From: Nocardiopsis flavescens
GTDB lineage: Bacteria; Actinomycetota; Actinomycetes; Streptosporangiales; Streptosporangiaceae
Assembly: GCF_900141985.1 (NCBI RefSeq)
Contig: NZ_FQZK01000016.1
Coordinates: 1-64,000 of the forward strand
DNA length: 64,000 nucleotides
Direction of reading: 5' to 3'
Shown: in pieces, positions 33,892-41,842 of the stretch
Layout: every line of letters begins with the position of its first letter
Numbering within the stretch: position 1 is the stretch's first letter
Position numbers and translations under genes: made by a program
Notes under the pieces: model-generated
The model's database searches: none
Told to the model about the DNA's origin: nothing
Seen by the model: the letters and a program-made list of their open reading frames with translations, nothing else

Positions 33892-34812
33892 ATGAAGGCG
33901 ATGGCGTTGCAGCGGTACGGCACGGAGGACTCCCTGCGGGAGGTCGACCTGCCCGAGCCCAAGGTGGCCCCGGGCGAGGTCCTGATCGGCGTGCGGGCGG
34001 CGGGGGTGAACCCCGTGGACTGGAAGCTCGCCGCGGGCGGGCTGGACCCGGTCATGGAGGCCGGGTTCCCCCTGGTCCCCGGGTGGGACGTGGCCGGGGT
34101 GGTCGAGGCCGTCGGCTTCGACACCCCCGAGTACCGGGTGGGCGACGAGGTCTACGGCTACATCCGCAAGGACTGGGCGCAGAACGGCTCCTACGCCGAG
34201 CGGGTGGCGGCCTCCGCACGCCTCCTGGCGCCCAAGCCGGCGTCCCTGGACTGGGCGCGGGCCGCGGGGGTCCCCCTGGCGGGTCTGACCGCCCTCCAGG
34301 CGATCCGCCGGGTGGGCGTGGGCGAGGGCGACACGGTGCTGGTCCACGCTGCGGCGGGCGGCGTGGGGTCCTTCGCCGTGCAGATCGCCCGGGCCCTGGG
34401 CGCCCGCGTCATCGGCACCGCCAGCGAGCGCAACCACGACTTCCTGCGCTCGCTGGGCGCGGAGCCGGTCGTCTACGGCGAGGGCCTGGTGCGGGGCGTC
34501 CGTGCGCTGGCCCCAGCCGGGGTGGACGCGGTGCTGGACTTCGTCGGCGGCGGCGCGGCCGAGCAGAGCCTGCCCCTGACGGGTGGTGCGGAACGGGTGG
34601 CCTCCGTCGCCGACGCGGAGGTGGAGCGGTTCGGCGGCCACTACGTGTGGGTGCGGCCCTCCACCGACGACCTGGTCGAACTCGGCGGGATGGCCGAGGC
34701 CGGGGTGCTGTCCGTGCACGTCGAGCACGAGCTGCCGCTCTCCGAGGCCGCCCGCGCGTGGCGGCTGAGCAAGGAGGGGCGGATCCGCGGGAAGATCGTC
34801 CTGACCGTCTGA
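33892..34812 (+). CDS. NADP-dependent zinc-free alcohol dehydrogenase/quinone oxidoreductase family
   Basis: The 306-residue MDR-family enzyme has N-terminal MKAMALQRYGTEDSLREVDLP and GVNPVDWKLAAGG. The cofactor motif is LVHAAAGGVGSFAVQIARALGARVIGTAS (AAxGGVG), followed by LDFVGGGAAEQSL and the end GKIVLTV. No structural zinc cysteines are present, as in quinone oxidoreductases. It probably reduces quinones or enones with NADPH. It stands alone, with its own leaderless promoter. Confidence 0.92.
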   Translation: MKAMALQRYGTEDSLREVDLPEPKVAPGEVLIGVRAAGVNPVDWKLAAGGLDPVMEAGFPLVPGWDVAGVVEAVGFDTPEYRVGDEVYGYIRKDWAQNGSYAERVAASARLLAPKPASLDWARAAGVPLAGLTALQAIRRVGVGEGDTVLVHAAAGGVGSFAVQIARALGARVIGTASERNHDFLRSLGAEPVVYGEGLVRGVRALAPAGVDAVLDFVGGGAAEQSLPLTGGAERVASVADAEVERFGGHYVWVRPSTDDLVELGGMAEAGVLSVHVEHELPLSEAARAWRLSKEGRIRGKIVLTV

Positions 34813-34868
34813 TCCGCCCCGGCCGGAGCCGGCGGGAATGATCCGACTGTGTCCTGTGTCACACGAGT

Positions 34869-35558
34869 ATGGATGCCCGTGACCGCGGACGGGGGTCGGG
34901 CGGCCTGCTCCGGGCCGCGGCGATCCCCGTCGCGGTGTTCATCGCCGGGGCGGGGTGCGTCGCGACCGTGGCCGGACTCACCGCCGTCCCGCTCCCGACC
35001 GTGCAGGTGACCGTCGGCGGGGAGGAGGACCCGCGGGGCGCCGATCCGCCCGCCCCCGGTGCCGGGGAGCCCTCCGGGCCCGGCCCCGGGCCGGAGGAGC
35101 CCGAGAGCCCCGGGGCACAGACACCCGAGGGCGACCGGGAGAGCGCCGGGCCGCACGCGCAGGACGTCCCCCCGTCGGCCTACACCGGGTCCTCCACCGC
35201 CTTCGGCCCGTTCCGCGTGCTGGTGGACACCTGTTACACGGACACGACCATCACCGACGGCATGGGCACCCACGCCACCGCACCGTCCGGGACGGAGTAC
35301 CACATCTACCGGCTCCACGTCACCAACGAGGGGGACTCCCCGGCGGTCTTCGACACACGGGGGACCACCGCCGTGACCACCGGGGGCGAGGTCCTCGCCC
35401 ACGACGAGGAGGCGGAGTACACGGTGGCCTGGGACTACCTCTGGGACGGGATCGACCCCGGCGACACCGTCACGAGCTACGTCGTCCTCACGGCGCCCGT
35501 CGGCACCGAGTTCTCCGAGGTGATGCTCGGCGGGACCGCCCCGATCACCCCGGACTGA
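34869..35558 (+). CDS. membrane-anchored DUF4352-like exported protein
   Basis: The 229-residue protein has a basic N-terminus, then one membrane helix (AAAIPVAVFIAGAGCVATVAG). A proline/glutamate/glycine-rich linker (GADPPAPGAGEPSGPGPGP) leads to a C-terminal beta domain. TAFGPFRVLVDTCYTD, EYHIYRLHVTNEGDSPAVFDTRG and DYLWDGIDPGDTVTSYVVLTAPVG resemble the DUF4352 (telokin-like) immunoglobulin fold. The role is unknown; surface exposure is likely. It converges on ygfZ with a 22-bp gap. Confidence 0.75.
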   Translation: MDARDRGRGSGGLLRAAAIPVAVFIAGAGCVATVAGLTAVPLPTVQVTVGGEEDPRGADPPAPGAGEPSGPGPGPEEPESPGAQTPEGDRESAGPHAQDVPPSAYTGSSTAFGPFRVLVDTCYTDTTITDGMGTHATAPSGTEYHIYRLHVTNEGDSPAVFDTRGTTAVTTGGEVLAHDEEAEYTVAWDYLWDGIDPGDTVTSYVVLTAPVGTEFSEVMLGGTAPITPD

Positions 35559-35580
35559 GACCGCCGCCCGCGTCCGCCCG

Positions 35581-36609
35581 CTAGCGGGGGCGGCGGCGCA
35601 GGTCGATCTTGGCGTTGGCCCCGGTGTCGGGGTCGACCACGACCTCCTGGCCCGCGGCGATCCCCTCCACCAGCAGGTCGGCGTCGGTCGGCGCCGACCG
35701 CTTGACCACGCCCAGCGCGATCGGCCCCAGCTCGTGGTGGCGGGCCGAGGTGCCCACCCGCCCGACGGTGCGGCCGTCCAGCTCGATCGGGGAGCCCACG
35801 GCGGGCAGGCGCTCGGCGGTGCCGTCCAGGTGCAGCATGACCAGCCGCCGCGGCGGGCGGCCCAGGTTGTGCACGCGGGCCACCGTCTCCTGGCCCGGGT
35901 AGCACCCCTTGTCCAGGTGCACCGGCCTGCCGGTGCCCACCCAGTCGACCTCGTGCGGGATCGTGCGCTCGTCGGTGTCCAGGCCCGCCCGCACCCGGTG
36001 CCCGGCGATGCGCTGCGCCTCGTAGGCCCACATCCCGGCGGGGCGGACACCGGTGTCCGTCAGCGCCTGCGCGACCTCCGCCAGCCGCTCGGCGGGCAGG
36101 AAGAGGTCGACCTCCTCGCCCGCGACGCGCATGGGGACGTCCTGCCCGGCTGTGGGGCCCAGCACCTGGAGCCGCTCCGGCCCCAGCACGGTCAGCACGG
36201 AGCGCTCGGCGCTCAGGTCCGCCACCTCGACCCGCAGCATGAACCGCATCGAGTCCAGGAACCCCGCCAGGGCGGCGCCCCCGCCGGGTTCGGTGTGGAT
36301 CCACGTGGTGGTGCCGTCGTCGACCAGCGACAGGTGGTGGCGCAGGTGCCCCCGGGTGTCCAGGACCAGGGCCTGGGTGCCGATGCCGGGGGCCAGGTGG
36401 TCGAGCAGCTGGCTGGTGAGGTCGTTCAGCCACGAGCGCCGGTCGGGTCCGGTGACCGTCACCACGCCCCGGTTGCTCCGGTCCACCCACGCGCTCGCGC
36501 GCTCGATGGCGCGGCCCTCGTGCGCCGGGTCGCCGTAGTGCGCGGCGACCCCGGAGTCGGGGGAGTCGGCGCCCACGGCGCCGGGTGTGCTCAGCAGAGG
36601 CGAAGTCAT
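35581..36609 (-). CDS. ygfZ: folate-binding protein YgfZ (GcvT-like)
   Basis: The 342-residue protein has a GcvT fold with WVDRSNRGVVTVTGPDRRSWLNDLTSQ and the YgfZ signature HLDKGCYPGQETVAR (K-G-C-Y-x-G-Q-E) with the conserved Cys. YgfZ acts with folate in maturing or repairing certain Fe-S enzymes. Between the N-terminal end (MTSPLLSTPGAVGADSPDSG) and the domain lies a short disordered stretch. The intergenic region beyond its start holds the 12-codon ORF. Gene order matches other actinomycetes (near dtd, nitrobindin). Confidence 0.95.
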   Translation of the reverse strand: MTSPLLSTPGAVGADSPDSGVAAHYGDPAHEGRAIERASAWVDRSNRGVVTVTGPDRRSWLNDLTSQLLDHLAPGIGTQALVLDTRGHLRHHLSLVDDGTTTWIHTEPGGGAALAGFLDSMRFMLRVEVADLSAERSVLTVLGPERLQVLGPTAGQDVPMRVAGEEVDLFLPAERLAEVAQALTDTGVRPAGMWAYEAQRIAGHRVRAGLDTDERTIPHEVDWVGTGRPVHLDKGCYPGQETVARVHNLGRPPRRLVMLHLDGTAERLPAVGSPIELDGRTVGRVGTSARHHELGPIALGVVKRSAPTDADLLVEGIAAGQEVVVDPDTGANAKIDLRRRPR

Positions 36610-36763
36610 ACACCGAGACTAATCCACCCCGGCGGCCCCCCGCGGGGCGAACCGGAAACCCCCGGGCGCCCCCGTTCCACCCCCGGTCCGACCTGCGCTT
36701 TCGCTCACGGAAAAAACATTTGCCCCGGGGGTCCCGCAGGACGTACCTTCGGTGTCACGCAGG

Positions 36764-36777
36764 AAAGGAGGTGGTCC
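36764..36777 (+). promoter_or_regulatory. near-complete anti-16S Shine-Dalgarno
   Basis: AAAGGAGGTGGTCC differs from the full complement of the 16S rRNA 3' end by one base, and that base (G for A) can still wobble-pair with U. Fourteen continuous pairs are far more than any other gene here has. It sits 5 bases before ATG 36783. Confidence 0.75.
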
Positions 36778-36782
36778 AGAAG

Positions 36783-36821
36783 ATGAAGTCTTTGAGGACT
36801 GGCGAGGTGGCCGTCCGCTAG
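36783..36821 (+). CDS. 12-residue mini-ORF (MKSLRTGEVAVR)
   Basis: Twelve codons plus TAG lie behind the exceptional Shine-Dalgarno at 36764-36777. The peptide is basic at both ends. I do not recognise it securely, though I have the impression that similar short ORFs ending R-T-x-E-V-x-V-R stand behind such sites in other actinomycetes. Immediately after the stop a hairpin follows (36822-36850). It could be a real micropeptide, or a translated regulatory leader. The open frame extends upstream to 36585, but nothing there looks coding. It lies between divergently arranged ygfZ and the nitrobindin-like gene, on the opposite strand to both. Confidence 0.5.
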   Translation: MKSLRTGEVAVR

Positions 36822-36850
36822 GACGAGCTCGCGTTCGCGCGGCGCTCGTC
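36822..36850 (+). terminator. hairpin directly after the mini-ORF stop
   Basis: GACGAGC (36822-36828) pairs with GCTCGTC (36844-36850), and inner CGCG segments can extend the stem. It begins at the first base after TAG. Confidence 0.55.
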
Positions 36851-36984
36851 CGCAGCGAATCCCAACGGACACCCGGATCCCGGGCCGCCGGAAATGGTCC
36901 GACCGGCCCCGCCCACACCGGCGGGAAGCGGCCCGGGATCCGTCTTTGCCCCAGGTCCCCGCCACCGGCGCCGCCCGCGGTGCG

Positions 36985-37536
36985 CTACTGCGCTTCGGCG
37001 CCCTTGCCGACCTGCTTGAGCTGCGCCGACATGTACGAGCGCAGCGAGTGGCCGCGCGCCGCCAGGTCCCAGGCGTACCCCAGGGTCTCCCGGTTGTCGC
37101 CGAACAGGCCGTAGAGCCGGTGCGAGGCCGTCACGTCGAGGCCGGTGGAGGTGTGCAGCACCGCGTCGGTGGCCATCTCGACCCGGTTCGCGAACACGTT
37201 GCCCGCGTACGACTCCAGGAAGCCCTCGTTGTGCGTGATGAGCACCTCCAGGTGGACGATCGGCGCGCCCTCCTCGCGGTCGGCCGGGTCCTCCTCCGGC
37301 AGCGCCCGCCAGTACCCGGACTCCTCGGTGACCAGGTCGCCCAGGGTCCCGTCCGGGTTCATCCGCCAGGCCGAGCTGCGGTAGTGCAGGTAGGGCAGTC
37401 CCGGCCGGTGCTCGAACACGATCTCCTGGCCGAACTGGAACTCCTCCTCGTCGGCGTAACCGGCGACGCCGACACCTTCCCAGCGGCCGAGCAGGAAGGA
37501 CAGTTTCGCCAGATCGGCGTGGACATCAGCGTGCAT
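36985..37536 (-). CDS. nitrobindin-like heme-binding beta-barrel (FABP/THAP4 family)
   Basis: The 183-residue protein has LAKLSFLLGRWEGVGVAGYADEEEFQFGQEIVFEHRPGLPYLHYRS, which holds the G-x-W-x-G-x-G motif of nitrobindins. VHLEVLITHNEGFLESYAG follows, and LAARGHSLRSYMSAQLKQV carries the His expected to ligate heme. Family members bind ferric heme and react with NO or peroxynitrite. It is in the conserved neighbourhood of ygfZ. Confidence 0.9.
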   Translation of the reverse strand: MHADVHADLAKLSFLLGRWEGVGVAGYADEEEFQFGQEIVFEHRPGLPYLHYRSSAWRMNPDGTLGDLVTEESGYWRALPEEDPADREEGAPIVHLEVLITHNEGFLESYAGNVFANRVEMATDAVLHTSTGLDVTASHRLYGLFGDNRETLGYAWDLAARGHSLRSYMSAQLKQVGKGAEAQ

Positions 37537-37724
37537 GACACCAGAGCGTAGCGGCCCGCGGGCGCGGCCCGGCCACCGCCATTCCGGGGTGGCCGACCGG
37601 ACATGCCCAATTGGCCCCGCTTTCTCGGAGAACTGGTAAAGATGATGAACGACGCGGCGTGTCCACGGGGCGAGTCCGACCCGCCCGCGTCCCTACCTCC
37701 GAAGCGCGTCATAAGGGGCGGCCT

Positions 37725-38492
37725 GTGTTACTGGTGATCGGTTCTGTGCTGCTGGTGGCCGCGCTGGTCCTCCTCCCGCTCGCGGCCCTGGCCCTGCGCC
37801 GCTGGCGGCGCCAGCTGGGGCTGGCCAGGCTCGAACCGGCCTCCCTGGCCGCGCGCGAGGGCCGGCGCGTCACCCTCACCGGGGTCGCGGCCCCGGGCCC
37901 CGCCGGCTCCGTCTCCTCCGGGCTGGCCGGCGTGGAGTGCGTCTGGCAGGGCCACGAGGTGCTGCGCCACTACCTGCCCCTCCAGCAGGAGGGCGCGGTG
38001 CAGGAGCGCACCTGCGACTCCATCGCCGACTACGGCTCCGAGGACCTGTTCGGCCTGGTCGCGCAGGGCCGCCCGCTGGACGGCGAGCGCATCTTCGTCG
38101 ACCCGGCCGGAGCCCCCCGCCCGAAGGACGCCGAGCTGTGCCTCCAGCGCGTCGTGGGCCGCCCCCAGCCCGGTGTCGCCTCACCCGCCGACGACCTGCT
38201 GCCCCGCGTGCGCGGGCGCATCTCCGGGGTGTTCCGCGGCGAGACCATCGAGTTCGAGTACCGCGAGTGGGTCATCCGGCCGGGTGCGCCGGTGCGCGTC
38301 ACCGGTGAGCTGCGCGAACGCGACGGCCGACTCGTCGTGGTCGCCCCCGAGGACGGCGCCCTCGCCGTCGAGCACGGCGTGGCCGACCGCGCCCCCCACG
38401 CCTCGCCCCGCCGCCGGGAGGCACTGCTGGTCACGGTCGCCTTCGCGGTGACGGCGCTGTCCGGGCTGCTCCTGGTCCTGCTGGGACTCTGA
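37725..38492 (+). CDS. GIDE-domain-like membrane protein
   Basis: The protein has 255 residues from GTG 37725, with AAGGGG about 8 bases upstream. It has an N-terminal membrane helix (LLVIGSVLLVAALVLLPLAALAL) and a C-terminal one (ALLVTVAFAVTALSGLLLVLLGL). The middle fits the GIDE/MULAN-type intermembrane domain: RVTLTGVAAPGPAGSVSSGLAGVECVWQ, YGSEDLFGLVAQG..IFVDPAGAP, EYREWVIRPGAPVRVTGELRERDG. The second codon is TTA (GTG-TTA-CTG), rare in such GC-rich genomes, so translation may depend on the rare leucine tRNA as with bldA in Streptomyces. The family call is by pattern. Confidence 0.7.
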   Translation: MLLVIGSVLLVAALVLLPLAALALRRWRRQLGLARLEPASLAAREGRRVTLTGVAAPGPAGSVSSGLAGVECVWQGHEVLRHYLPLQQEGAVQERTCDSIADYGSEDLFGLVAQGRPLDGERIFVDPAGAPRPKDAELCLQRVVGRPQPGVASPADDLLPRVRGRISGVFRGETIEFEYREWVIRPGAPVRVTGELRERDGRLVVVAPEDGALAVEHGVADRAPHASPRRREALLVTVAFAVTALSGLLLVLLGL

Positions 38493-38500
38493 GCGGCCGG

Positions 38501-38506
38501 TAGGCT
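38501..38506 (+). promoter_or_regulatory. -10 box TAGGCT, leaderless DsrE-gene transcript
   Basis: TAGGCT lies exactly 7 bases before ATG 38514, with no Shine-Dalgarno. Confidence 0.55.
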
Positions 38507-38513
38507 GGCGGCC

Positions 38514-38876
38514 ATGCCCCCTTCCCTCGTGATCAAGGTCACGGCAGGTGCCGACGACCCCGAACGCTGCAACCAGGGTTTCACCGTCGCCGCCACCGCC
38601 GCGGCCTCCGGGGTGCCCGTCTCCCTCTGGCTGACCGGCGAGGCCGCCTGGTTCGCCGTGCCCGGTCGCGCGGAGGGGTTCGCCCTCCCGCACGCGGCCC
38701 CGCTGGCCGACCTGCTGGCCGTCGTCCTGGCGGCCGGGGGCGTCACCGTGTGCACCCAGTGCGCGGCCCGGCGCGACCTCACCGAGGACGACCTCCTCGA
38801 CGGGGTCCGCATCGCCGGGGCCGCCTCCTTCGTCGAGGAGATCACCACCGACGGGGCCAGGCCCCTGGTCTACTGA
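38514..38876 (+). CDS. DsrE-family small sulfur-relay-like protein
   Basis: The 120-residue protein opens SLVIKVTAGADDPERCNQGFTVAATAAASGVPVSLWLTGEAAWF, the first half of the DsrE/F fold. VTVCTQCAARRDLTEDDLLDGVRIAGAASFVEEI follows, with a C-x2-C pair. These proteins carry sulfur or act as persulfide carriers, and actinobacterial ones are uncharacterised. It is located 21 bp after the GIDE-like gene but has its own promoter. Confidence 0.9.
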   Translation: MPPSLVIKVTAGADDPERCNQGFTVAATAAASGVPVSLWLTGEAAWFAVPGRAEGFALPHAAPLADLLAVVLAAGGVTVCTQCAARRDLTEDDLLDGVRIAGAASFVEEITTDGARPLVY

Positions 38877-38887
38877 GGGACCGCTCG

Positions 38888-38960
38888 CCGGGGTCCGCGG
38901 GCCGTGCCGGGGCGCGGACCCCGGACACGACGGTGCCCGCGCCCCTGGGGGCGCGGGCAC
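38888..38960. terminator. two adjacent hairpins between convergent dsrE-like gene and gpmA
   Basis: CCGGGGTCCGCG/CGCGGACCCCGG lies at 38888-38924 with a 13-base loop. GTGCCCGCGCCC/GGGCGCGGGCAC lies at 38933-38960 with a CTGG loop. They serve both strands. Confidence 0.75.
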
Positions 38961-38975
38961 GGGAGGCGGTAACGG

Positions 38976-39722
38976 CTACTTCTTGCCCTGGTTGGCGACC
39001 GCCTCGATGGCGGCCTCGGCGGCCTTCGGGTCGAGGTAGGTGCCGCCGGGGACCTTCGGCTCGAACGCGTCGTCCAGCTCGTAGACCAGCGGGATGCCTG
39101 TCGGGATGTTCAGCCCGGCGATGGCGTCGTCGTCGATCCCGTCCAGGTGCTTGACCAGCGCGCGCAGCGAGTTGCCGTGCGCGGTCACCAGCACGGTCCT
39201 CCCGGCGGCCAGGTCCGGGACGATCTCGTCGTACCAGTACGGCAGCGCCCGGTCGAGCACGTCCTTGAGGCACTCGGTGCGCGGCAGCAGCTCCGGCGGC
39301 AGGTTCGCGTAGCGCGCGTCCCCGGACTGCGAGTACGGGTCGTCGTCGGCGATCGGCGGCGGCGGGGTGTCGTAGGAGCGGCGCCAGATCATGAACTGCT
39401 CTTCGCCGTACTCGTCGCGCGTCTGCGCCTTGTCCTTGCCCTGGAGGGCGCCGTAGTGGCGCTCGTTGAGCCGCCAGCTGCGCCGGACCGGGAGCCAGTG
39501 CAGGTCGGCGGTCTCCAGAGCGAGGTTCGCGGTGCGGATCGCCCGCTTGAGCAGCGAGGTGTGCAGGACGTCCGGCGTGACGCCGGCCTCCTTGAGCAGC
39601 TCGCCGCCGCGGCGCGCCTCGGCTTCGCCCGCGGCCGACAGGTCCACGTCCACCCAACCGGTGAACAGGCCCTTCGCGTTCCAGACACTCTCACCGTGTC
39701 GGAGCAGTACCAGAGTTCCCAT
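38976..39722 (-). CDS. gpmA: 2,3-bisphosphoglycerate-dependent phosphoglycerate mutase
   Basis: The 248-residue protein has LVLLRHGESVWNAKGLFTGWVDVDLS with the phospho-His, then RLNERHYGALQGKDKAQTRDEYGEEQ, WYDEIVPDLAAGRTVLVTAHGNSLRALVKHLDG with the second His, and IPTGIPLVYELD. It is full length, converting 3- to 2-phosphoglycerate in glycolysis. The YbjN gene and mshA lie upstream on the same strand, an order shared with mycobacteria and Streptomyces. Confidence 0.97.
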   Translation of the reverse strand: MGTLVLLRHGESVWNAKGLFTGWVDVDLSAAGEAEARRGGELLKEAGVTPDVLHTSLLKRAIRTANLALETADLHWLPVRRSWRLNERHYGALQGKDKAQTRDEYGEEQFMIWRRSYDTPPPPIADDDPYSQSGDARYANLPPELLPRTECLKDVLDRALPYWYDEIVPDLAAGRTVLVTAHGNSLRALVKHLDGIDDDAIAGLNIPTGIPLVYELDDAFEPKVPGGTYLDPKAAEAAIEAVANQGKK

Positions 39723-39879
39723 GGGGCAAAGCCTAGTGCCTGGCGGTGGGCCGCCACCGGCCCGGGGCGGCCGTATCCCCCGGGGTTCGCGCGTGCCGGG
39801 GGCGCGGCGCCGGCCGGGCCGTCGGCCGCGGGCCCGTGACCTGGCCGCCCGTCCCGCCCGCCTCCCGGCCGGGCACCGG

Positions 39880-40392
39880 TCAGTCCGCGTCGCCGCCCGG
39901 GACCAGGTGCGCGAACGCGCTCAGGTTGCGCATGTCGTGCCCCCGCTCGGCCCGCCAGCGCCACTCCCGGCGGATCGCCGAGGCGAACCCGCGCTCCAGC
40001 GCCCCGTTGAAGTTCTCGTCGGAGTAGGTGAGCACGCAGCCCAGCAGCCGGTCCACCTCGCCGGGGGTGACCCCCTCCAGCGGCAGCCGCCCCCGGATGT
40101 ACACGTCGCCGGTCTCGTCCGCGGCGAAGGCCATCCCGTACATGTCGGAGTTCTTGCGCATCAGCCACAGGTAGAACCCGGCGTGGTTCTCGTCCGGCTG
40201 CCGGCAGAAGAACGAGGTCAGGGTCAGGCTGTGCGGCCCGGCCTCCAGCCACACCAGGGTCTTGAGCTTGGCCGTGCCCGGCAGGGTCACCAGGAACGAC
40301 CCCTCCCGGGGGCGCTCCGACTCCAGCCCGGCCTCGGCCACCGCGCGGGCGATCGCCTCGATCGCCGCCGTGCGCGCCGTTCGTTCTCCCAC
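39880..40392 (-). CDS. YbjN-domain protein
   Basis: The protein has 170 residues from GTG 40392, preceded by GGAGGAG. LESERPREGSFLVTLPGTAKLKTLVWLEAGPHSLTLTSFFCRQPDENHAGFYLWLMRKN begins the YbjN/type III chaperone-like fold. YSDENFNGALERGFASAIRREWRWR ends it. Its position between gpmA and mshA is conserved in actinobacteria. YbjN proteins are linked to stress tolerance by unknown means. It starts 35 bases after the mshA stop, so it is probably in one transcript with mshA. Confidence 0.92.
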   Translation of the reverse strand: MGERTARTAAIEAIARAVAEAGLESERPREGSFLVTLPGTAKLKTLVWLEAGPHSLTLTSFFCRQPDENHAGFYLWLMRKNSDMYGMAFAADETGDVYIRGRLPLEGVTPGEVDRLLGCVLTYSDENFNGALERGFASAIRREWRWRAERGHDMRNLSAFAHLVPGGDAD

Positions 40393-40426
40393 GTCGTCCC
40401 GCTCCTCCCGGTTCCCGCGCCGCGCG

Positions 40427-41734
40427 TCAGCGCGCGGCGGCCAGCGGTAGCCCGGCGGGCGCCGCGTACGGGGTGATGCTCGCGCGGTACACGTCGAGCA
40501 GGTCGTCCACCGTCCGGTCCCAGCCCAGGGTGGCGGCGTGCTCCGGAGCCGCCTCCGCCAGCCTGTCACGGCGGCCGGGCTCGGCGATCAACCTGTGCAG
40601 CACCGCCGCGTAGTCGGCCGGGTCGTGCCCGTCCACCAGGACCCCCGAGCGCTCGCCCACGGCCGTGGCCAGTCCGCCCACCCGGGCGGCCACCACCGGC
40701 GTGCCGCAGGCCTGCGACTCCACGGCGACCAGGCCGAACGACTCCGAGTGCGAGGGTACGACGGTCGCCGTGGCCGCCCGGTAGTAGTCGGCCAGCCGCT
40801 CGCGGGTCTGCGGCGGCTCCATGCGGATCACGTCGGCGACCCCCAGGGAGCGCGCCAGGTCGGCCAGCATCCGGGGTTCGCTCATCCCGCCGCCGGACAG
40901 GCCGCCGACCACGCCCACGACCAGGCGCGAGCGCAGCGACGGGTCGCGTTCGAGCAGCCGTGCGGCGGCGCGCACCAGCACGTCCGGGGCCTTGAGGCGC
41001 TGCACCCTGCCCACGAACAGCAGCAGCTCGGTGTCCGGGGCCAGCCCGATGCGCTCCAGGGCGGCGCGCCGCGGCCCGGGTGTGAACACGTCCAGGTCCA
41101 CGCCGGGCGGGATCACGCTGATCTGGTGGTCGCGGGCCGCGTAGTGCTCCTTGAGCTGGCGGGCCTCGTCGTCGGTGTTGGCGATGAGCCGGTCGGCCTG
41201 GTGCACGAGCTGGTCCTCGCCGCGCACCCGCGCGTCCGGTTCGGGCAGGTCCCCCTCGGCGAGGGCCGCGTTCTTGACCCGCGCCATGGTGTGCATGGTC
41301 TGCACCATCGGCACGTTCCAGCGGCGGGCCGCCGCCACCCCGGCCTTCCCGGACAGCCAGTAGTGGCCGTGCACGAGGTCGTAGCGGCCGGGCTCCTCGC
41401 GGGCCTCGGCGCGCAGCATCCCGAAGATGAACGGGCACAGGTACTCGGCGAGGGTGTTCTTGTCGAGGTGGCCGTAGGGCCCGGCGGCCAGGTGGCGCAC
41501 GGACACGCCCGGGGCGAGTTCGACGACCGGCGGCAGGTCGGGGGAGGTCGCCCGGGTGAAGACGTCGACGGCGACCCCGCGCTCGGCCATCCGCCGGGCC
41601 ACCTCGACCACGTAGACGTTGAGGCCGCCCGCGTCGCCGGTGCCCGGCTGGTCCAGCGGCGAGGTGTGCAGGCTGACCGTCGCCACCCGGGACGGAAGCA
41701 CCGCGGATCCTCCCACGGGAACGATTCCAGTCAC
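40427..41734 (-). CDS. mshA: D-inositol-3-phosphate glycosyltransferase, first step of mycothiol synthesis
   Basis: The 435-residue GT4 enzyme has ATVSLHTSPLDQPGTGDAGGLNVYVVEVARRMAERG (UDP-GlcNAc and acceptor loop), HGHYWLSGKAGVAAARRW, VIPPGVDLDVFTPG, LLFVGRVQRLKAPDVLV and VPSHSESFGLVAVESQACGTPVVAARVGG (the E-x7-E motif). It joins UDP-GlcNAc to 1L-myo-inositol-1-phosphate. Start GTG 41734 has GAGAGGAC upstream. Mycothiol is diagnostic of Actinobacteria. Confidence 0.97.
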   Translation of the reverse strand: MTGIVPVGGSAVLPSRVATVSLHTSPLDQPGTGDAGGLNVYVVEVARRMAERGVAVDVFTRATSPDLPPVVELAPGVSVRHLAAGPYGHLDKNTLAEYLCPFIFGMLRAEAREEPGRYDLVHGHYWLSGKAGVAAARRWNVPMVQTMHTMARVKNAALAEGDLPEPDARVRGEDQLVHQADRLIANTDDEARQLKEHYAARDHQISVIPPGVDLDVFTPGPRRAALERIGLAPDTELLLFVGRVQRLKAPDVLVRAAARLLERDPSLRSRLVVGVVGGLSGGGMSEPRMLADLARSLGVADVIRMEPPQTRERLADYYRAATATVVPSHSESFGLVAVESQACGTPVVAARVGGLATAVGERSGVLVDGHDPADYAAVLHRLIAEPGRRDRLAEAAPEHAATLGWDRTVDDLLDVYRASITPYAAPAGLPLAAAR

Positions 41735-41842
41735 CGCCGGTCCTCTCAGGTCGTGTTCACACCTTTGTCATCAACAGCGACGAAGGTACACAGTGTTCCT
41801 GAGCCGATGATCCGAGGGGTGCGGGTATTGACCGCGGCCCTC

